From Haloarcula limicola (lineage in GTDB: Archaea; Halobacteriota; Halobacteria; Halobacteriales; Haloarculaceae): a stretch of 64,000 nt of DNA. The stretch spans positions 806,001 to 870,000 of the forward strand of contig NZ_WRXM01000001.1 in the NCBI RefSeq assembly GCF_010119205.1, read 5' to 3'. Under the pieces are notes generated by a model that was not told the DNA's origin, did not search any database, and worked only from the letters and a program-made list of their open reading frames with translations. Each line of letters starts with the position of its first letter. The first letter of the stretch is position 1. Of the stretch, positions 25,130-33,420 are shown piece after piece. A program made the translations under genes and the position numbers.

Positions 25130-25752
25130 ACCGGCGCGATACGCTCGGGAACGCGCTGCTCGTACTGGGCGTCGTCGCCCTGATCGGCCCGGCGTTGTTT
25201 CCCGTCCAGCCGGTCTTGTACCACGATACGGGCGACGGGAGCCCGGCGAACGAGTCACAGCTCCGCGAACAGGGCTATCGCATCGTCGCCTACGAGAACC
25301 TCTCCGAGCGGGGACAGCGGCTGTACGTCGAGACGCTCCGGGCCGGCGGCGAATACACGGTCCCGGTCGGCGAGGGCGCGCCCGAGTTCTCCTATCCCGA
25401 CTCGGAGCGGCTCGGCGAGATGGAGGACTACGACGAGCGCCGTCGGCTGACGACAGTGGTCATCGAGCGGCCGCCCGAGGCGGGTCTCCCGCCGGCGGAC
25501 GAACCGCTCCGGGCGGCGGAGTACTCCCTTCGCCGGGAGCGACGCGAGCGGAACGAAGAGGGAGAGCGAGTCGAGACGCCCAGCGAGGCCGCCGTCGAAG
25601 AGCGGCAGCGAGCCATCGCTCGCTACGACCTCGTGACGACGCGGACGGATAAACCGCCGCTGACGGCGACGCCACAGCTCCTCCGAATCGTACCGGCGCT
25701 GCTCGGCATCTTCGCGATCGGAACGGGCGGATACCTCCGGTCGTCGCCCTGA
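25126..25752 (+). CDS. Membrane-anchored hypothetical protein of the ABC operon
   Basis: A 208-residue protein with a transmembrane helix at each end: residues about 9-28 (GNALLVLGVVALIGPALFP) and about 185-205 (RIVPALLGIFAIGTGGYL). Between them is an acidic, charged, probably extracellular domain rich in Arg and Glu. The ATG overlaps the permease stop (ATGA), so it is part of the transporter operon and may be an accessory or substrate-handling subunit. No known family is recognised. Confidence 0.75.
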   Translation: MNRRDTLGNALLVLGVVALIGPALFPVQPVLYHDTGDGSPANESQLREQGYRIVAYENLSERGQRLYVETLRAGGEYTVPVGEGAPEFSYPDSERLGEMEDYDERRRLTTVVIERPPEAGLPPADEPLRAAEYSLRRERRERNEEGERVETPSEAAVEERQRAIARYDLVTTRTDKPPLTATPQLLRIVPALLGIFAIGTGGYLRSSP

Positions 25753-25832
25753 CACCGGCGCGTCGCTTTCGGACAGTCGGATACGATCTCAATCAGGCGT
25801 CAGCGATATGCGGCAGAACGTGCCCAGTCGGC

Positions 25833-26123
25833 TCACCCTTCTAACCGCTCGATGATCTCGTTCATGTCTGCGGTCGACTCGACGGACTCCTTGACGTTCT
25901 CGCGCCGGCGGACTTCCGCGGCGGAGGCGTCGTAGGCGCGGACGTACTCGGCCCGCGAGTGTTCGTCGAACGCGTGTTTGATGGCGAAGTAGCCGTCGGG
26001 GACGACGGTCCCGCACACCTTACAGGAGACGCGGTCGTGTTCGGTCGACTGATGGACGATGAGATCCTCGACGCGGTCGAACCGGCTGTCGTCGCCCGCG
26101 ATAGCGCACTCCCAGCGTGACAT
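25833..26123 (-). CDS. Small zinc-finger-like haloarchaeal protein
   Basis: A 96-residue protein beginning MSRWECAIAGDDSRFDRVEDL. Candidate metal ligands are the CKVC pair (about C34 and C37) with histidines in IKHAFDEH (about 46 and 51), a C2H2-like layout. Further His residues lie in VHQSTEHD. The second half is a charged helix. It resembles a haloarchaea-specific conserved family, but I assign no function. It is convergent with the ABC operon. A start upstream at 26333 would overlap the divergent PHP gene and is rejected. Confidence 0.7.
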   Translation of the reverse strand: MSRWECAIAGDDSRFDRVEDLIVHQSTEHDRVSCKVCGTVVPDGYFAIKHAFDEHSRAEYVRAYDASAAEVRRRENVKESVESTADMNEIIERLEG

Positions 26124-26220
26124 TGCAGAGGGGGAGGCGGGCCTCGGACAAAAGCGTTCGCCACCGTCGAGGCTGTTTCGAATAGAAACCTCTAATGGGA
26201 CCACCGAGATAACGAAAGCC

Positions 26221-26982
26221 GTGACGAGCGAGGGGTTCAACGTCGATCCACACGTCAAAGTGCTGGACGAGTCCGTCGTCCAGCGGGCGAGAGAGCGGGG
26301 ACTCGACGCCCTCGTGTACGCTCCGCACTTCACGCGACTGTCGGAGATCCGCGCTCGGGCCGAGCGGTTCTCCGACGACGACCTCCGGGTCTATCCGGCC
26401 CGAGAGCTGTTCACCGGGACGTGGCAGCGACGACGACACGTCCTCGCGGTCGGGCTGGAAGAGCAGGTGCCGGACTTTCTCACTCTCGACGGAACGATGG
26501 CGGAACTGCGACGGCAGGAAGCCGCCGTGTTGGTTCCTCATCCCGGGTTTCTGAGCGTGAGCCTCGGCATCAGCGAACTGGAGACGTACAGGAACACCAT
26601 CGACGCGATCGAGACGTACAACACGAAGTTCCTGCCACATCACACCCGACGAGCGGAGCGGTTCGCCCGCGAGACGGATCTGCCGACGTTCGCCTCCTCG
26701 TACGCGCACCGCACCGGGAGCATCGGCGAGGTCCACGTGTCGTTCGACCGCTCGTTCGACGACGCCGAGGCGTTCGCGGCGGCGCTTCGGGACGGCGAAC
26801 CGCGCCGTATCGTCCACCGCGACGGCGTGTCCCACACCGGCCGTCGGATGCTGGAGTTCGCCCACTTGGGGTACGAGAACAGCTGGGAGAAGTTCGACCG
26901 GGTGATGTTACAGGGGACTGCGCCGACCCACCCCGACCACGTCGCTTACGATGGGCAGTTCGACGACGTGAAGGTGTACTAG
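26221..26982 (+). CDS. PHP-domain-associated metal-dependent phosphoesterase-like protein
   Basis: A 253-residue protein. The chosen GTG start gives TSEGFNVDPHVKVLDESVV, where D9 and H11 correspond to the DxH metal ligands of PHP phosphoesterases. Later ligand-like motifs are VYAPHFTRLSEI, VPHPGF and LPHHTRRAERF, and SSYAHRTGSIGEVHV follows. Haloarchaea carry several PHP proteins of unknown substrate. The stop overlaps the convergent DUF457 gene's stop by four bases. A longer start at 26059 runs through the opposite-strand zinc-finger gene and is unlikely. Confidence 0.78.
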   Translation: MTSEGFNVDPHVKVLDESVVQRARERGLDALVYAPHFTRLSEIRARAERFSDDDLRVYPARELFTGTWQRRRHVLAVGLEEQVPDFLTLDGTMAELRRQEAAVLVPHPGFLSVSLGISELETYRNTIDAIETYNTKFLPHHTRRAERFARETDLPTFASSYAHRTGSIGEVHVSFDRSFDDAEAFAAALRDGEPRRIVHRDGVSHTGRRMLEFAHLGYENSWEKFDRVMLQGTAPTHPDHVAYDGQFDDVKVY

Positions 26983-27485
26983 GCGATCAATGCCGTGTTC
27001 TCGGCGAGCAGCCGCGTGATCCCCGGCGGGAGATACTGCGGGAGGACGTAGACGAGGACGGCGACGCCCGCGAGTTCGAGAGCGGTGATGACGACGGTGA
27101 CGACCTCGGCGTACTCACTCGACGTGGTGACCCCCGACGGGAAGCCGAACTCCTCGTCCCAGAACGGGTAAAACAGCGCGATCCCGCGCCGAGATCCGAA
27201 CATGTCGAGGACGTAGTGCGTCAGCACGCCGAGCCACACCCACTGGAGGTTGCCGCCGTGGTATATCGGATGGGCGACGAAGACGAGGAGCACCGGGAGG
27301 TTGTGGAGCGTCTTCCGGTGTCTGCCGAAGGCCGTGTCGACGTCGGGGAACAGCGCGCCGAGCACGACCGGGAGGAACACCTCGGCGATGGTCGCGAACG
27401 TCGAGACGTCGCCGGACGGGTCGAGGACGTATCCCAGTCCGATGCTCAGGAGGACGGCGTTCAGGACGTGCCCGCGTTTGTTCAT
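26979..27485 (-). CDS. DUF457-family membrane metal-dependent hydrolase-like protein
   Basis: A 168-residue protein with four hydrophobic helices. Conserved polar positions of the family are embedded in them: GHVLNA (H6), GALFPDVDTAFGRHRKTLHNL, THYVLDMFGSRRG and ALFYPFW. The DUF457/YdjM group is predicted to be membrane hydrolases with metal ligands His and Asp. The function is undetermined. Transcription is convergent with the PHP gene, and the two stop codons share four bases, leaving no terminator between them. Confidence 0.8.
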   Translation of the reverse strand: MNKRGHVLNAVLLSIGLGYVLDPSGDVSTFATIAEVFLPVVLGALFPDVDTAFGRHRKTLHNLPVLLVFVAHPIYHGGNLQWVWLGVLTHYVLDMFGSRRGIALFYPFWDEEFGFPSGVTTSSEYAEVVTVVITALELAGVAVLVYVLPQYLPPGITRLLAENTALIA

Positions 27486-27522
27486 CTACACGGGCGGACG
27501 CTGTGGCTCCCGAAAGGCTTTA

Positions 27523-28035
27523 CTACTCCTCCTGTACCGCCGCCAACAGGTCTGAGAGGGCCCGTCCGGCGATGCGCTCTTTCACCTCGGCTCGGTCGCC
27601 CTCGAACTCGTAATGAGAGACCGCGCAGTCGGAGTCGCCGGACTCCCAGGGCGCAGCGTGCGCGACGGCGATGTACACCGTCCCGACGGGCGTCTCGGGC
27701 GATCCGCCGGTCGGTCCGGCGACGCCCGTCGTGGCGACACCCCAGTCGGTGCCGGCGGTGTCCCTGACGGCGCGAGCCATCTCGTCGGCGACCGGTTCCG
27801 AGACAGCCCCGTGGGCGTCGAGCGCCTCTCGGGAGACGGCGAGCAGTTCCTGCTTTGCGTCGTAGGAGTACGACACCACCGACCGGTCGAAGTAGTCGCT
27901 GGACCCCGGCACGTCGGTCAGCAGCGATCCGACGAGGCCGCCGGTGCAGGACTCTGCGACGGCGACGGTCTCGTTCCGTTCGCGGAGCGCCTCGCCGACG
28001 CGCGCTTCGACCGGCGTCTCGCTGTCCTCGGTCAT
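27523..28035 (-). CDS. CinA C-terminal-family nicotinamide-nucleotide amidase
   Basis: A 170-residue stand-alone PncC domain. Signature segments are VAVAESCTGGLVGSLLTDVPGSS (about 24-46), SYSYDAKQELLAV, AVSEPVADEMARAVR and GVAGPTGGSPETPVGTVYIAV. The bacterial family deamidates nicotinamide mononucleotide, recycling it into NAD. The N-terminal MoCF-like domain of long CinA proteins is absent, as in many archaea. It is on the same strand as the DUF457 gene, 37 bases upstream, possibly co-transcribed. Confidence 0.88.
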   Translation of the reverse strand: MTEDSETPVEARVGEALRERNETVAVAESCTGGLVGSLLTDVPGSSDYFDRSVVSYSYDAKQELLAVSREALDAHGAVSEPVADEMARAVRDTAGTDWGVATTGVAGPTGGSPETPVGTVYIAVAHAAPWESGDSDCAVSHYEFEGDRAEVKERIAGRALSDLLAAVQEE

Positions 28036-28115
28036 ATCTCGGGATTGACGGCAGGGCGGGATAAGCGTTCAGTTGCCGGCCCCGAACCTATCCGTGTGGC
28101 CGCCCAATCGATCGT

Positions 28116-28259
28116 ATGGCCTACCAGACGACGATCGGCTGGTCGCTCATCTCCTCGGGAATCGTCACGCTCGTGCTCGGATTCCTCCCCGGGTCGGACC
28201 TCACGTGGGGTATCACGCTGCTGGTGCTGGGCGCGATAACGCTCTACATTCGGCAGTGA
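28116..28259 (+). CDS. Small two-helix membrane protein
   Basis: A 47-residue hydrophobic protein: MAYQTTIGWSLISSGIVTLV, then LGFLPGSDLTWGITLLVLGAITLYIRQ. Two transmembrane helices are joined by a short PGSD turn. Codon use is normal for the genome and the frame is closed by TGA at 28257-28259. The length and composition resemble many small haloarchaeal membrane proteins of unknown function. It lies in the divergent gap between the CinA-like and aminotransferase genes. Confidence 0.6.
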   Translation: MAYQTTIGWSLISSGIVTLVLGFLPGSDLTWGITLLVLGAITLYIRQ

Positions 28260-28329
28260 CCGGCCGGTAACTGCATCGAACCTCCTCGCTAACGGAAAGA
28301 CAGACGGTCTCGGGGCTCCCACCGCCGGT

Positions 28330-29448
28330 ATGGACTACGAGACGCCGCAGTTCTTCCGGGTGATGCAGTACGCCGCCCGGGCCGATCGGGACGTGGTCGA
28401 CATGGTCTCGGGCAACCCCGATTGGGACCCGCCCGAGGGCCTCCGCGACGGCCTCCGGGACTACGCCGAGGCCGAGCCGACCGAGTTTCAGTACCCGCCC
28501 AGCGTCGGCCTACGGGAACTCCGCGAGGAGATCGCCGCCCGCCGAGACGTGGCCGTAGAGCGCGTAATCGTCACGAACGGCGCGGGCGAGGCCAACCACC
28601 TCGCCATGACCGGCGGTCTCGACCACTTCGACGGCGACGAAGTCCTGCTCGCCGACCCCGTCTACCCCTACTACGCCGGGCGAGCGAACTTCCTCGGTGC
28701 GACGACGAGATTCGTCCCCGTCGACGACGACGGCCGACTCGACCCGGCGGCCGTGCGGGCCGCGGCGAGCGAGGAGACGAGCGTCCTCGTCGTCAACTCG
28801 CCGAACAACCCGACCGGCGCGGTGTACGACGCCGACGCGATGGCCGAGTTCGCCGCCATCGCCGAGGCGAACGACGCCCTGCTCGTGAGCGACGAGGTGT
28901 ACGACCACTTCGACTACTCCGGGCGGTTCGGGTCCGCGCTCGAAGCGGACTCGCCGAACGTCGTCGCCACGAACTCCTTCTCGAAGTCGCTGGCCATCAC
29001 CGGCTTCCGCGTCGGGTACGCGGTCTTCCCGCCGGAGGGCGGTCCGAACGGCGACCTGCTAGAGCGGGCTCGCACCCGCCACATGCTGACGAACGTCGCC
29101 GGGAGTCGGCCCGCACAGTGCGCCGTCTCGCGGGCGTTGAAGACCACCTCGCCCGAGTACTACGCCGACTGCCGCCGCCGGCTCGAACGCCGAATCGACC
29201 GCTTCTGCGGGGCGCTCGACGAGGCGGGCGCGGAGTTCAACCGGCCCGACGGCGGCTTCTACGTGATGGCGCGCTTCCCGGACTTCCCGGGGAGTTTCGA
29301 GAACGTCTACGAACTCATCGACGAGGCGGGCGTCGGCGGGATGCCCGGCGAGGCGTTCGGGGATTCCCGGGCCGACTGGATCCGCTTCGCGCTGGTGACC
29401 CCGCGCGTGGACGAAGCGGCCGAGCGGCTGGCCGACTTCTTCGGCTGA
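28330..29448 (+). CDS. Class I/II pyridoxal-phosphate aminotransferase
   Basis: A 372-residue fold-type I aminotransferase. The PLP lysine is K219 in NSFSKSLAITGFRVGY, with NSPNNPTGAVYD (156-167) and SDEVYDHF (187-194) supplying the asparagine, aspartate and tyrosine that hold the cofactor. The closest general type is aspartate or aromatic aminotransferase of the AspC/PatA clade, but the amino acid specificity is not evident. It appears monocistronic and is convergent with the ABC exporter that follows. Confidence 0.88.
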   Translation: MDYETPQFFRVMQYAARADRDVVDMVSGNPDWDPPEGLRDGLRDYAEAEPTEFQYPPSVGLRELREEIAARRDVAVERVIVTNGAGEANHLAMTGGLDHFDGDEVLLADPVYPYYAGRANFLGATTRFVPVDDDGRLDPAAVRAAASEETSVLVVNSPNNPTGAVYDADAMAEFAAIAEANDALLVSDEVYDHFDYSGRFGSALEADSPNVVATNSFSKSLAITGFRVGYAVFPPEGGPNGDLLERARTRHMLTNVAGSRPAQCAVSRALKTTSPEYYADCRRRLERRIDRFCGALDEAGAEFNRPDGGFYVMARFPDFPGSFENVYELIDEAGVGGMPGEAFGDSRADWIRFALVTPRVDEAAERLADFFG

Positions 29449-30237
29449 TTACACCGCCTCGACGCGGCGGAACAGCGCTGCGCCGAGGGCGACGGTGACG
29501 GCGGCGGCGACGACCATCGCGCCGAAGTCCGCGACCAGCGCCCGCTCGGAGTAGCCGACGAGCGCTCCGCGAAGCCCGTCGACGCCGTAGGTCAGGGGGT
29601 TGAGATAGCCGACGAGCCTGAGCGGGAGCGGGAGATTGGAGAGGGGGTAGAACGCCCCGGAGAGGAACGCCAGCGGAAACAGCGCGAAGTTGACGATGAG
29701 GTTGTACCCCTGCGTGTCCTTGAACTGCGAGGCGATGGCGAGCCCCAGACCGATGAACGTCGCGGCGACGAGGACGAGGAAGGAAACGGCGACGAGCACA
29801 CCCGCGAGCGACGCCGGCCGAAAGCCCAGCGGGATCGCCAGCACGAGGATGAGCAGCGCCTGCAACATCGTCGTCGTCGCGCCGCCGGCGATGCGCCCGA
29901 CGACGATGGCGGTGCGGCTCACCGGCGCGACCAGGATCTCCTTGAGGAAGCCGACTTCGCGGTCCGATAGCACCGCCAGCCCCGTGAAGGAGGCGGAGAA
30001 CAGCATCGTGAACCCCAGTATGCCGGGCACGAGGTATTCGAGATACGAGAGCGACGACGGGACGGAGCCGAAGCGGGCGTCGCTGAACCCGAAGCCGAAG
30101 AAGACGAGGATGAAGAACGGCCCCAGGAGGAGGCCGACGACGCGGCTTTTGGCCCGCCAGAAACGCACGATATCGCGCTTCCAGAGGCCGTAGACGGCGA
30201 CGGCGTCCCGTCGGAGTCGGCCGCCGTCCTCAGTCAT
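29449..30237 (-). CDS. ABC-2 type transporter permease (DrrB-like)
   Basis: A 262-residue six-helix permease. It has the LSDREVGFLKEILVAPVSRTAIVVGRIAGG loop and the FPLAFLSGAFYPLSNLPLPLR segment typical of ABC-2 drug or polysaccharide exporters. I start at the ATG encoding MTEDGGRLRR (30237). A GTG three codons upstream is possible. Either way it overlaps the stop of the ATPase gene, so the two are co-translated. It is second in a two-gene exporter operon downstream of no other gene on this strand. Confidence 0.87.
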   Translation of the reverse strand: MTEDGGRLRRDAVAVYGLWKRDIVRFWRAKSRVVGLLLGPFFILVFFGFGFSDARFGSVPSSLSYLEYLVPGILGFTMLFSASFTGLAVLSDREVGFLKEILVAPVSRTAIVVGRIAGGATTTMLQALLILVLAIPLGFRPASLAGVLVAVSFLVLVAATFIGLGLAIASQFKDTQGYNLIVNFALFPLAFLSGAFYPLSNLPLPLRLVGYLNPLTYGVDGLRGALVGYSERALVADFGAMVVAAAVTVALGAALFRRVEAV

Positions 30238-31228
30238 CGTCGTCACCGCCCGTCCCGGCGCTCGCGGCTGCGGCGGGAGGGCCGCCTGTCGAGTCCGCCG
30301 CTTCCTCGACGGTGCGGCCGGTCAGCGAGAGGAACACCCGTTCTAAGGTCGGTCGGTCGACGGAGACCGTACTGACGGCGGCCGCGTCGCTGGCGGCGGT
30401 GACCAGCGCCGCGACCCGCCGCTCGCCGTCGTCGACGCCCACGTCCACGCCATCGCCGGACACTGTCACCGAGCGGACCCACGGTTCGTCGGGGACGGCC
30501 CGCTCGACGGCCGCCGGGTCGTCGGTGCCGATACGGACGACGTCGCCACCCAGCGAGTCCTTCAGCGCGTCGGGCGCGTCGAGCGCGACCACGCTTCCGT
30601 CGTCGACGATGGCGACCCGGTCACAGAGCGCGTCGGCCTCCTCCATGTAGTGAGTCGTCAGGACGACGGTGACGCCGGCTTCGCGGTTCAAGCGATCGAT
30701 GTACTCTCGCACCGTCTTTCGCGTCCCCGCGTCGAGGCCGACGGTCGGTTCGTCCAGAAAGAGCACGTCGGGTTCGTGGAGTAGGCCGCGGGCGAGTTCC
30801 AGCCGTCGGGCCATCCCTCCGGAGTACTCGCCGACCGGCTTGTCCGCGTCGTCGGCGAGATCGACCAGTTCGAGGACCATCGCCGTCCGCTCCCGTCTAC
30901 GCTCCGTTCGGATGCCGTACAGTCGCGCGTGAAACCGCAGGTTCTCCGCGCCCGTCAGTTCCTCGTCGAGCGCCGGTTCCTGGAAGACGGCGCCGATGCT
31001 CGCCCGGACGCCGCCGGGGTCGGCCGACACGTCGCGGCCGGCGACCCGCGCGGTCCCCGAACTCGGTCTCAGAAGCGTACAGAGCGTGTTCACGAGCGTC
31101 GACTTGCCCGCGCCGTTCGGTCCCAACAGCCCGAGAATCTCCCCCTCGGCGACCTCGAAGGAGACGTCGTCGACGGCGACGAGGTCGCCGTAGCGCCGCG
31201 TCAGTCCCTCCACCTCGATGGCGTTCAT
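30230..31228 (-). CDS. ABC transporter ATP-binding protein (daunorubicin-resistance type)
   Basis: A 332-residue ATPase with Walker A GPNGAGKST, signature YSGGMARRLELARGL, Walker B VLFLDEPTVGLD and H-loop TTHYMEEAD. The C-terminal part includes the DrrA-type region ending LERVFLSLTGR, then an acidic Ala/Gly tail. DrrAB-like exporters remove drugs or lipids. The start at ATG 31228 encodes MNAIEVEGLTRRYGD. A GTG one codon earlier is the alternative. It is 60 bases downstream of the methylaspartate-cycle operon start region but on its own promoter or read-through. Confidence 0.9.
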   Translation of the reverse strand: MNAIEVEGLTRRYGDLVAVDDVSFEVAEGEILGLLGPNGAGKSTLVNTLCTLLRPSSGTARVAGRDVSADPGGVRASIGAVFQEPALDEELTGAENLRFHARLYGIRTERRRERTAMVLELVDLADDADKPVGEYSGGMARRLELARGLLHEPDVLFLDEPTVGLDAGTRKTVREYIDRLNREAGVTVVLTTHYMEEADALCDRVAIVDDGSVVALDAPDALKDSLGGDVVRIGTDDPAAVERAVPDEPWVRSVTVSGDGVDVGVDDGERRVAALVTAASDAAAVSTVSVDRPTLERVFLSLTGRTVEEAADSTGGPPAAAASAGTGGDDDD

Positions 31229-31288
31229 CACCGGCCGAAGGGGCCGGACGGGCTTGAGGTTGGTCCCGACGAGCGCGCTGACGCGAAC

Positions 31289-32335
31289 TCAGTTGAAGAT
31301 CAGTTCCACGTCGAGCGCCCGCGACAACAGCGCGTCGTCGTAGTGCTCTCCGGTCTGTTCGGGGTGGGTTTCGTCGATGGCCCGCACTTTCTGGACGGTG
31401 TTGGCGAAGTTCTTGTAGGTCGCCTCGTCGACCATCTGGCCGTCGACGACGACGGCTCCCGTGCCCTCACGCTTGGCGTCGTTGAACGCCTCGATCTTCG
31501 AGAGGTCGCGGTCCAGCTCCTCGCCGCTGGGCATGTGGACGCGGTTGGCCTGTGCGGTCTGTTTGGGATGGAGCGACCACGAGCCGTCGATGCCGATGGT
31601 CGCCTCGTGTTCGACCTGGTCGGCGTACCCCTCGGCGTTGTAGTAGGTGACGCCCGCCCGCTCGTGGAACAGCTGGTCGAACGGGCCGCCGATGGAGACG
31701 ATGCCCGCGGCGCTCGTCTCGTTCGAGAGGGCTTCGAGCAGGCTGTCCCACCGAGGCCGCTCGCCGTGCAGGGCGCGGCCACCCAGTTCTGCCGTGTAGT
31801 CGACCGGGCCGAAGACGATGCCGGACAGCCGGGAGTCGGCGGCGAACTGACAGATCTCGCGCAGGTCCGAGCGGGCCGCGGCGGTTTCGAGGATGATCGC
31901 CATCTCCAGTGTGCCGTCCGCCAAGCCCGCCTCGCGCTCGGCGTCGGCGAGCACGCCGGCGGCGTCGCGCACGTCGTCGAGGCGGCCGACCTTCGGGAAG
32001 ACGAACCCGTCGAGGTGCTCGCCCACCTCGCTCGCGAGTCGGCGGACCTGCTCGGTGCCGCGCTCTCTGAACTGCTCGCCGTCGTAGGCCCACTCGACGC
32101 GCGGGAGGATCTCCCCGGCGAAGTCGGGCGCGTGGTCGGGCAGTCGGTCGGCGATGTTCTCGACGGCCTCGTCTTTCATCGACGGCGCGGTGCCGTCCTC
32201 GATGTCGGGAATCAGCCAGTCGGGGGTCTGGAACCCCTCGCTGGTCAGGCCCGAATCGAGGAACTTCGCGCTGTCGTCTCGCGGAACGGCGGCCGGTGCG
32301 GTCTGGAACGTGCGGCAGAGTCGTGTGTCGGTCAT
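31289..32335 (-). CDS. mcl: Beta-methylmalyl-CoA lyase (CitE/HpcH family)
   Basis: A 348-residue TIM-barrel CoA lyase that splits methylmalyl-CoA into glyoxylate and propionyl-CoA, the last step of the methylaspartate cycle. Family motifs are PDIEDGTAPSMKDEA (metal-binding Glu/Asp), FVFPKVGRLDD, MAIILETAAA and GIVFGPVDYTAELGG, with DGSWSLHPKQ near the end. Compared with citrate lyase beta subunits it is longer, as in haloarchaeal Mcl. It is the last gene of the mutS-mutE-mal-mch-mcl operon, overlapping mch by ATGA. Confidence 0.92.
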   Translation of the reverse strand: MTDTRLCRTFQTAPAAVPRDDSAKFLDSGLTSEGFQTPDWLIPDIEDGTAPSMKDEAVENIADRLPDHAPDFAGEILPRVEWAYDGEQFRERGTEQVRRLASEVGEHLDGFVFPKVGRLDDVRDAAGVLADAEREAGLADGTLEMAIILETAAARSDLREICQFAADSRLSGIVFGPVDYTAELGGRALHGERPRWDSLLEALSNETSAAGIVSIGGPFDQLFHERAGVTYYNAEGYADQVEHEATIGIDGSWSLHPKQTAQANRVHMPSGEELDRDLSKIEAFNDAKREGTGAVVVDGQMVDEATYKNFANTVQKVRAIDETHPEQTGEHYDDALLSRALDVELIFN

Positions 32336-33420
32336 TGCTGTCGCTGAATGAGGGCGGTTCGCCGGCCCGAGTAGACCGGGGTGCTGTCCTGATTGAACGC
32401 GACGTGCTCGAACGTCACCGCGCCCGCGCGGTCGGGGCCCGCGTCGGGGTCGCAGTCGAGGACGCGGGTGAACCCGTAGATCGTGTCGCCGAGCGTGACG
32501 AACGAGTGGAATCGCTCGTCCTCGAACCGGCGCTCGCGGTAGGTCGCCTCGTCCGACCGGGCGTGCGCGAGCGCGATGGAGCGCGTCACGTCTCCGTAGG
32601 CGACGATGTCGCCCGACGGCGAGTCGGCCATCTCGTCGCGGTTGTGGTGCTGGCGGGCGGTGTTGAGCGTCGAAAGCGGCAGGCCCGCGACGAGCTGGTC
32701 GTCCATCGTCCGCCCGCGCTCATGGCGGTAGGCGACGGCGGCGTCCTCCGCCTCGGCGCGTTCGAGAGCGGTGCTGAAGTCCTCGAAGCGCGCGCCGTCG
32801 GGCGCGAGCAGCGTCTCGGGCAGGTCGGGCGTCTCGGGGTCGACCCCGTCTCCGTCGGCCATCGAACCGCCGCCGTCGGTGGCGGCGGGCTCGCGCCGCG
32901 GGATCATGTTCGTCCGTTCGTAGGAGACGAGTCGGTCGCCCGTTTCGCGGTCTCGACCTTCCGTCTCCCACGTCACGATGCCGTAGGTCGGCCGCGACGA
33001 CGATGTACGCGTGTCGACCACGCGGGAGGTGACGGCCAGCTCGGTACCCGGGTAGGCCGGTCGGTGGAACTCGACGTCCGTGCGTCCGAGAAAGTAGCCG
33101 CCCTTCTCAGAGAGGTCCTCGACGGTGATCCCCATCACGCAGGCGAGCAGGTAGTCCGGGTGGACCGGCACGCCGTCGAAGCCGCGTTCGCGGGCGGCGT
33201 CGCTCCGCCAATAGGCTGGATCGTGGTTCAGCGTCTGTCCCATCCACCCCTCGCTGCCGTGCTGTGAGAGGCGCAGGCCGGGGTCGTGACTGAGTTCGTC
33301 GCCCTCCGCGAAGAATTCGAAGTAGTTCCCCTTCTCGCGGGTCTCGGCGCGGTCGAGGAGCGCGTCGAACGTGTCCTCGTCCGAGCAATCGAGCGCCTCG
33401 GGGTCGCTCCAGTCAGTCAT
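32332..33420 (-). CDS. mch: Mesaconyl-CoA hydratase (double MaoC domain)
   Basis: A 362-residue hot-dog-fold hydratase that adds water to mesaconyl-CoA (C1-CoA form), giving beta-methylmalyl-CoA. The N-terminal half has the FEFFAEGDELSHDPG start and the first MaoC-like unit to about residue 170. The second unit includes LPLSTLNTARQHHNRDEMADSPSGDIVAYGDVTRS. The genomic order, with methylaspartate ammonia-lyase upstream and methylmalyl-CoA lyase downstream, fixes the assignment. Overlaps with both neighbours point to tight co-translation. Confidence 0.92.
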   Translation of the reverse strand: MTDWSDPEALDCSDEDTFDALLDRAETREKGNYFEFFAEGDELSHDPGLRLSQHGSEGWMGQTLNHDPAYWRSDAARERGFDGVPVHPDYLLACVMGITVEDLSEKGGYFLGRTDVEFHRPAYPGTELAVTSRVVDTRTSSSRPTYGIVTWETEGRDRETGDRLVSYERTNMIPRREPAATDGGGSMADGDGVDPETPDLPETLLAPDGARFEDFSTALERAEAEDAAVAYRHERGRTMDDQLVAGLPLSTLNTARQHHNRDEMADSPSGDIVAYGDVTRSIALAHARSDEATYRERRFEDERFHSFVTLGDTIYGFTRVLDCDPDAGPDRAGAVTFEHVAFNQDSTPVYSGRRTALIQRQQ

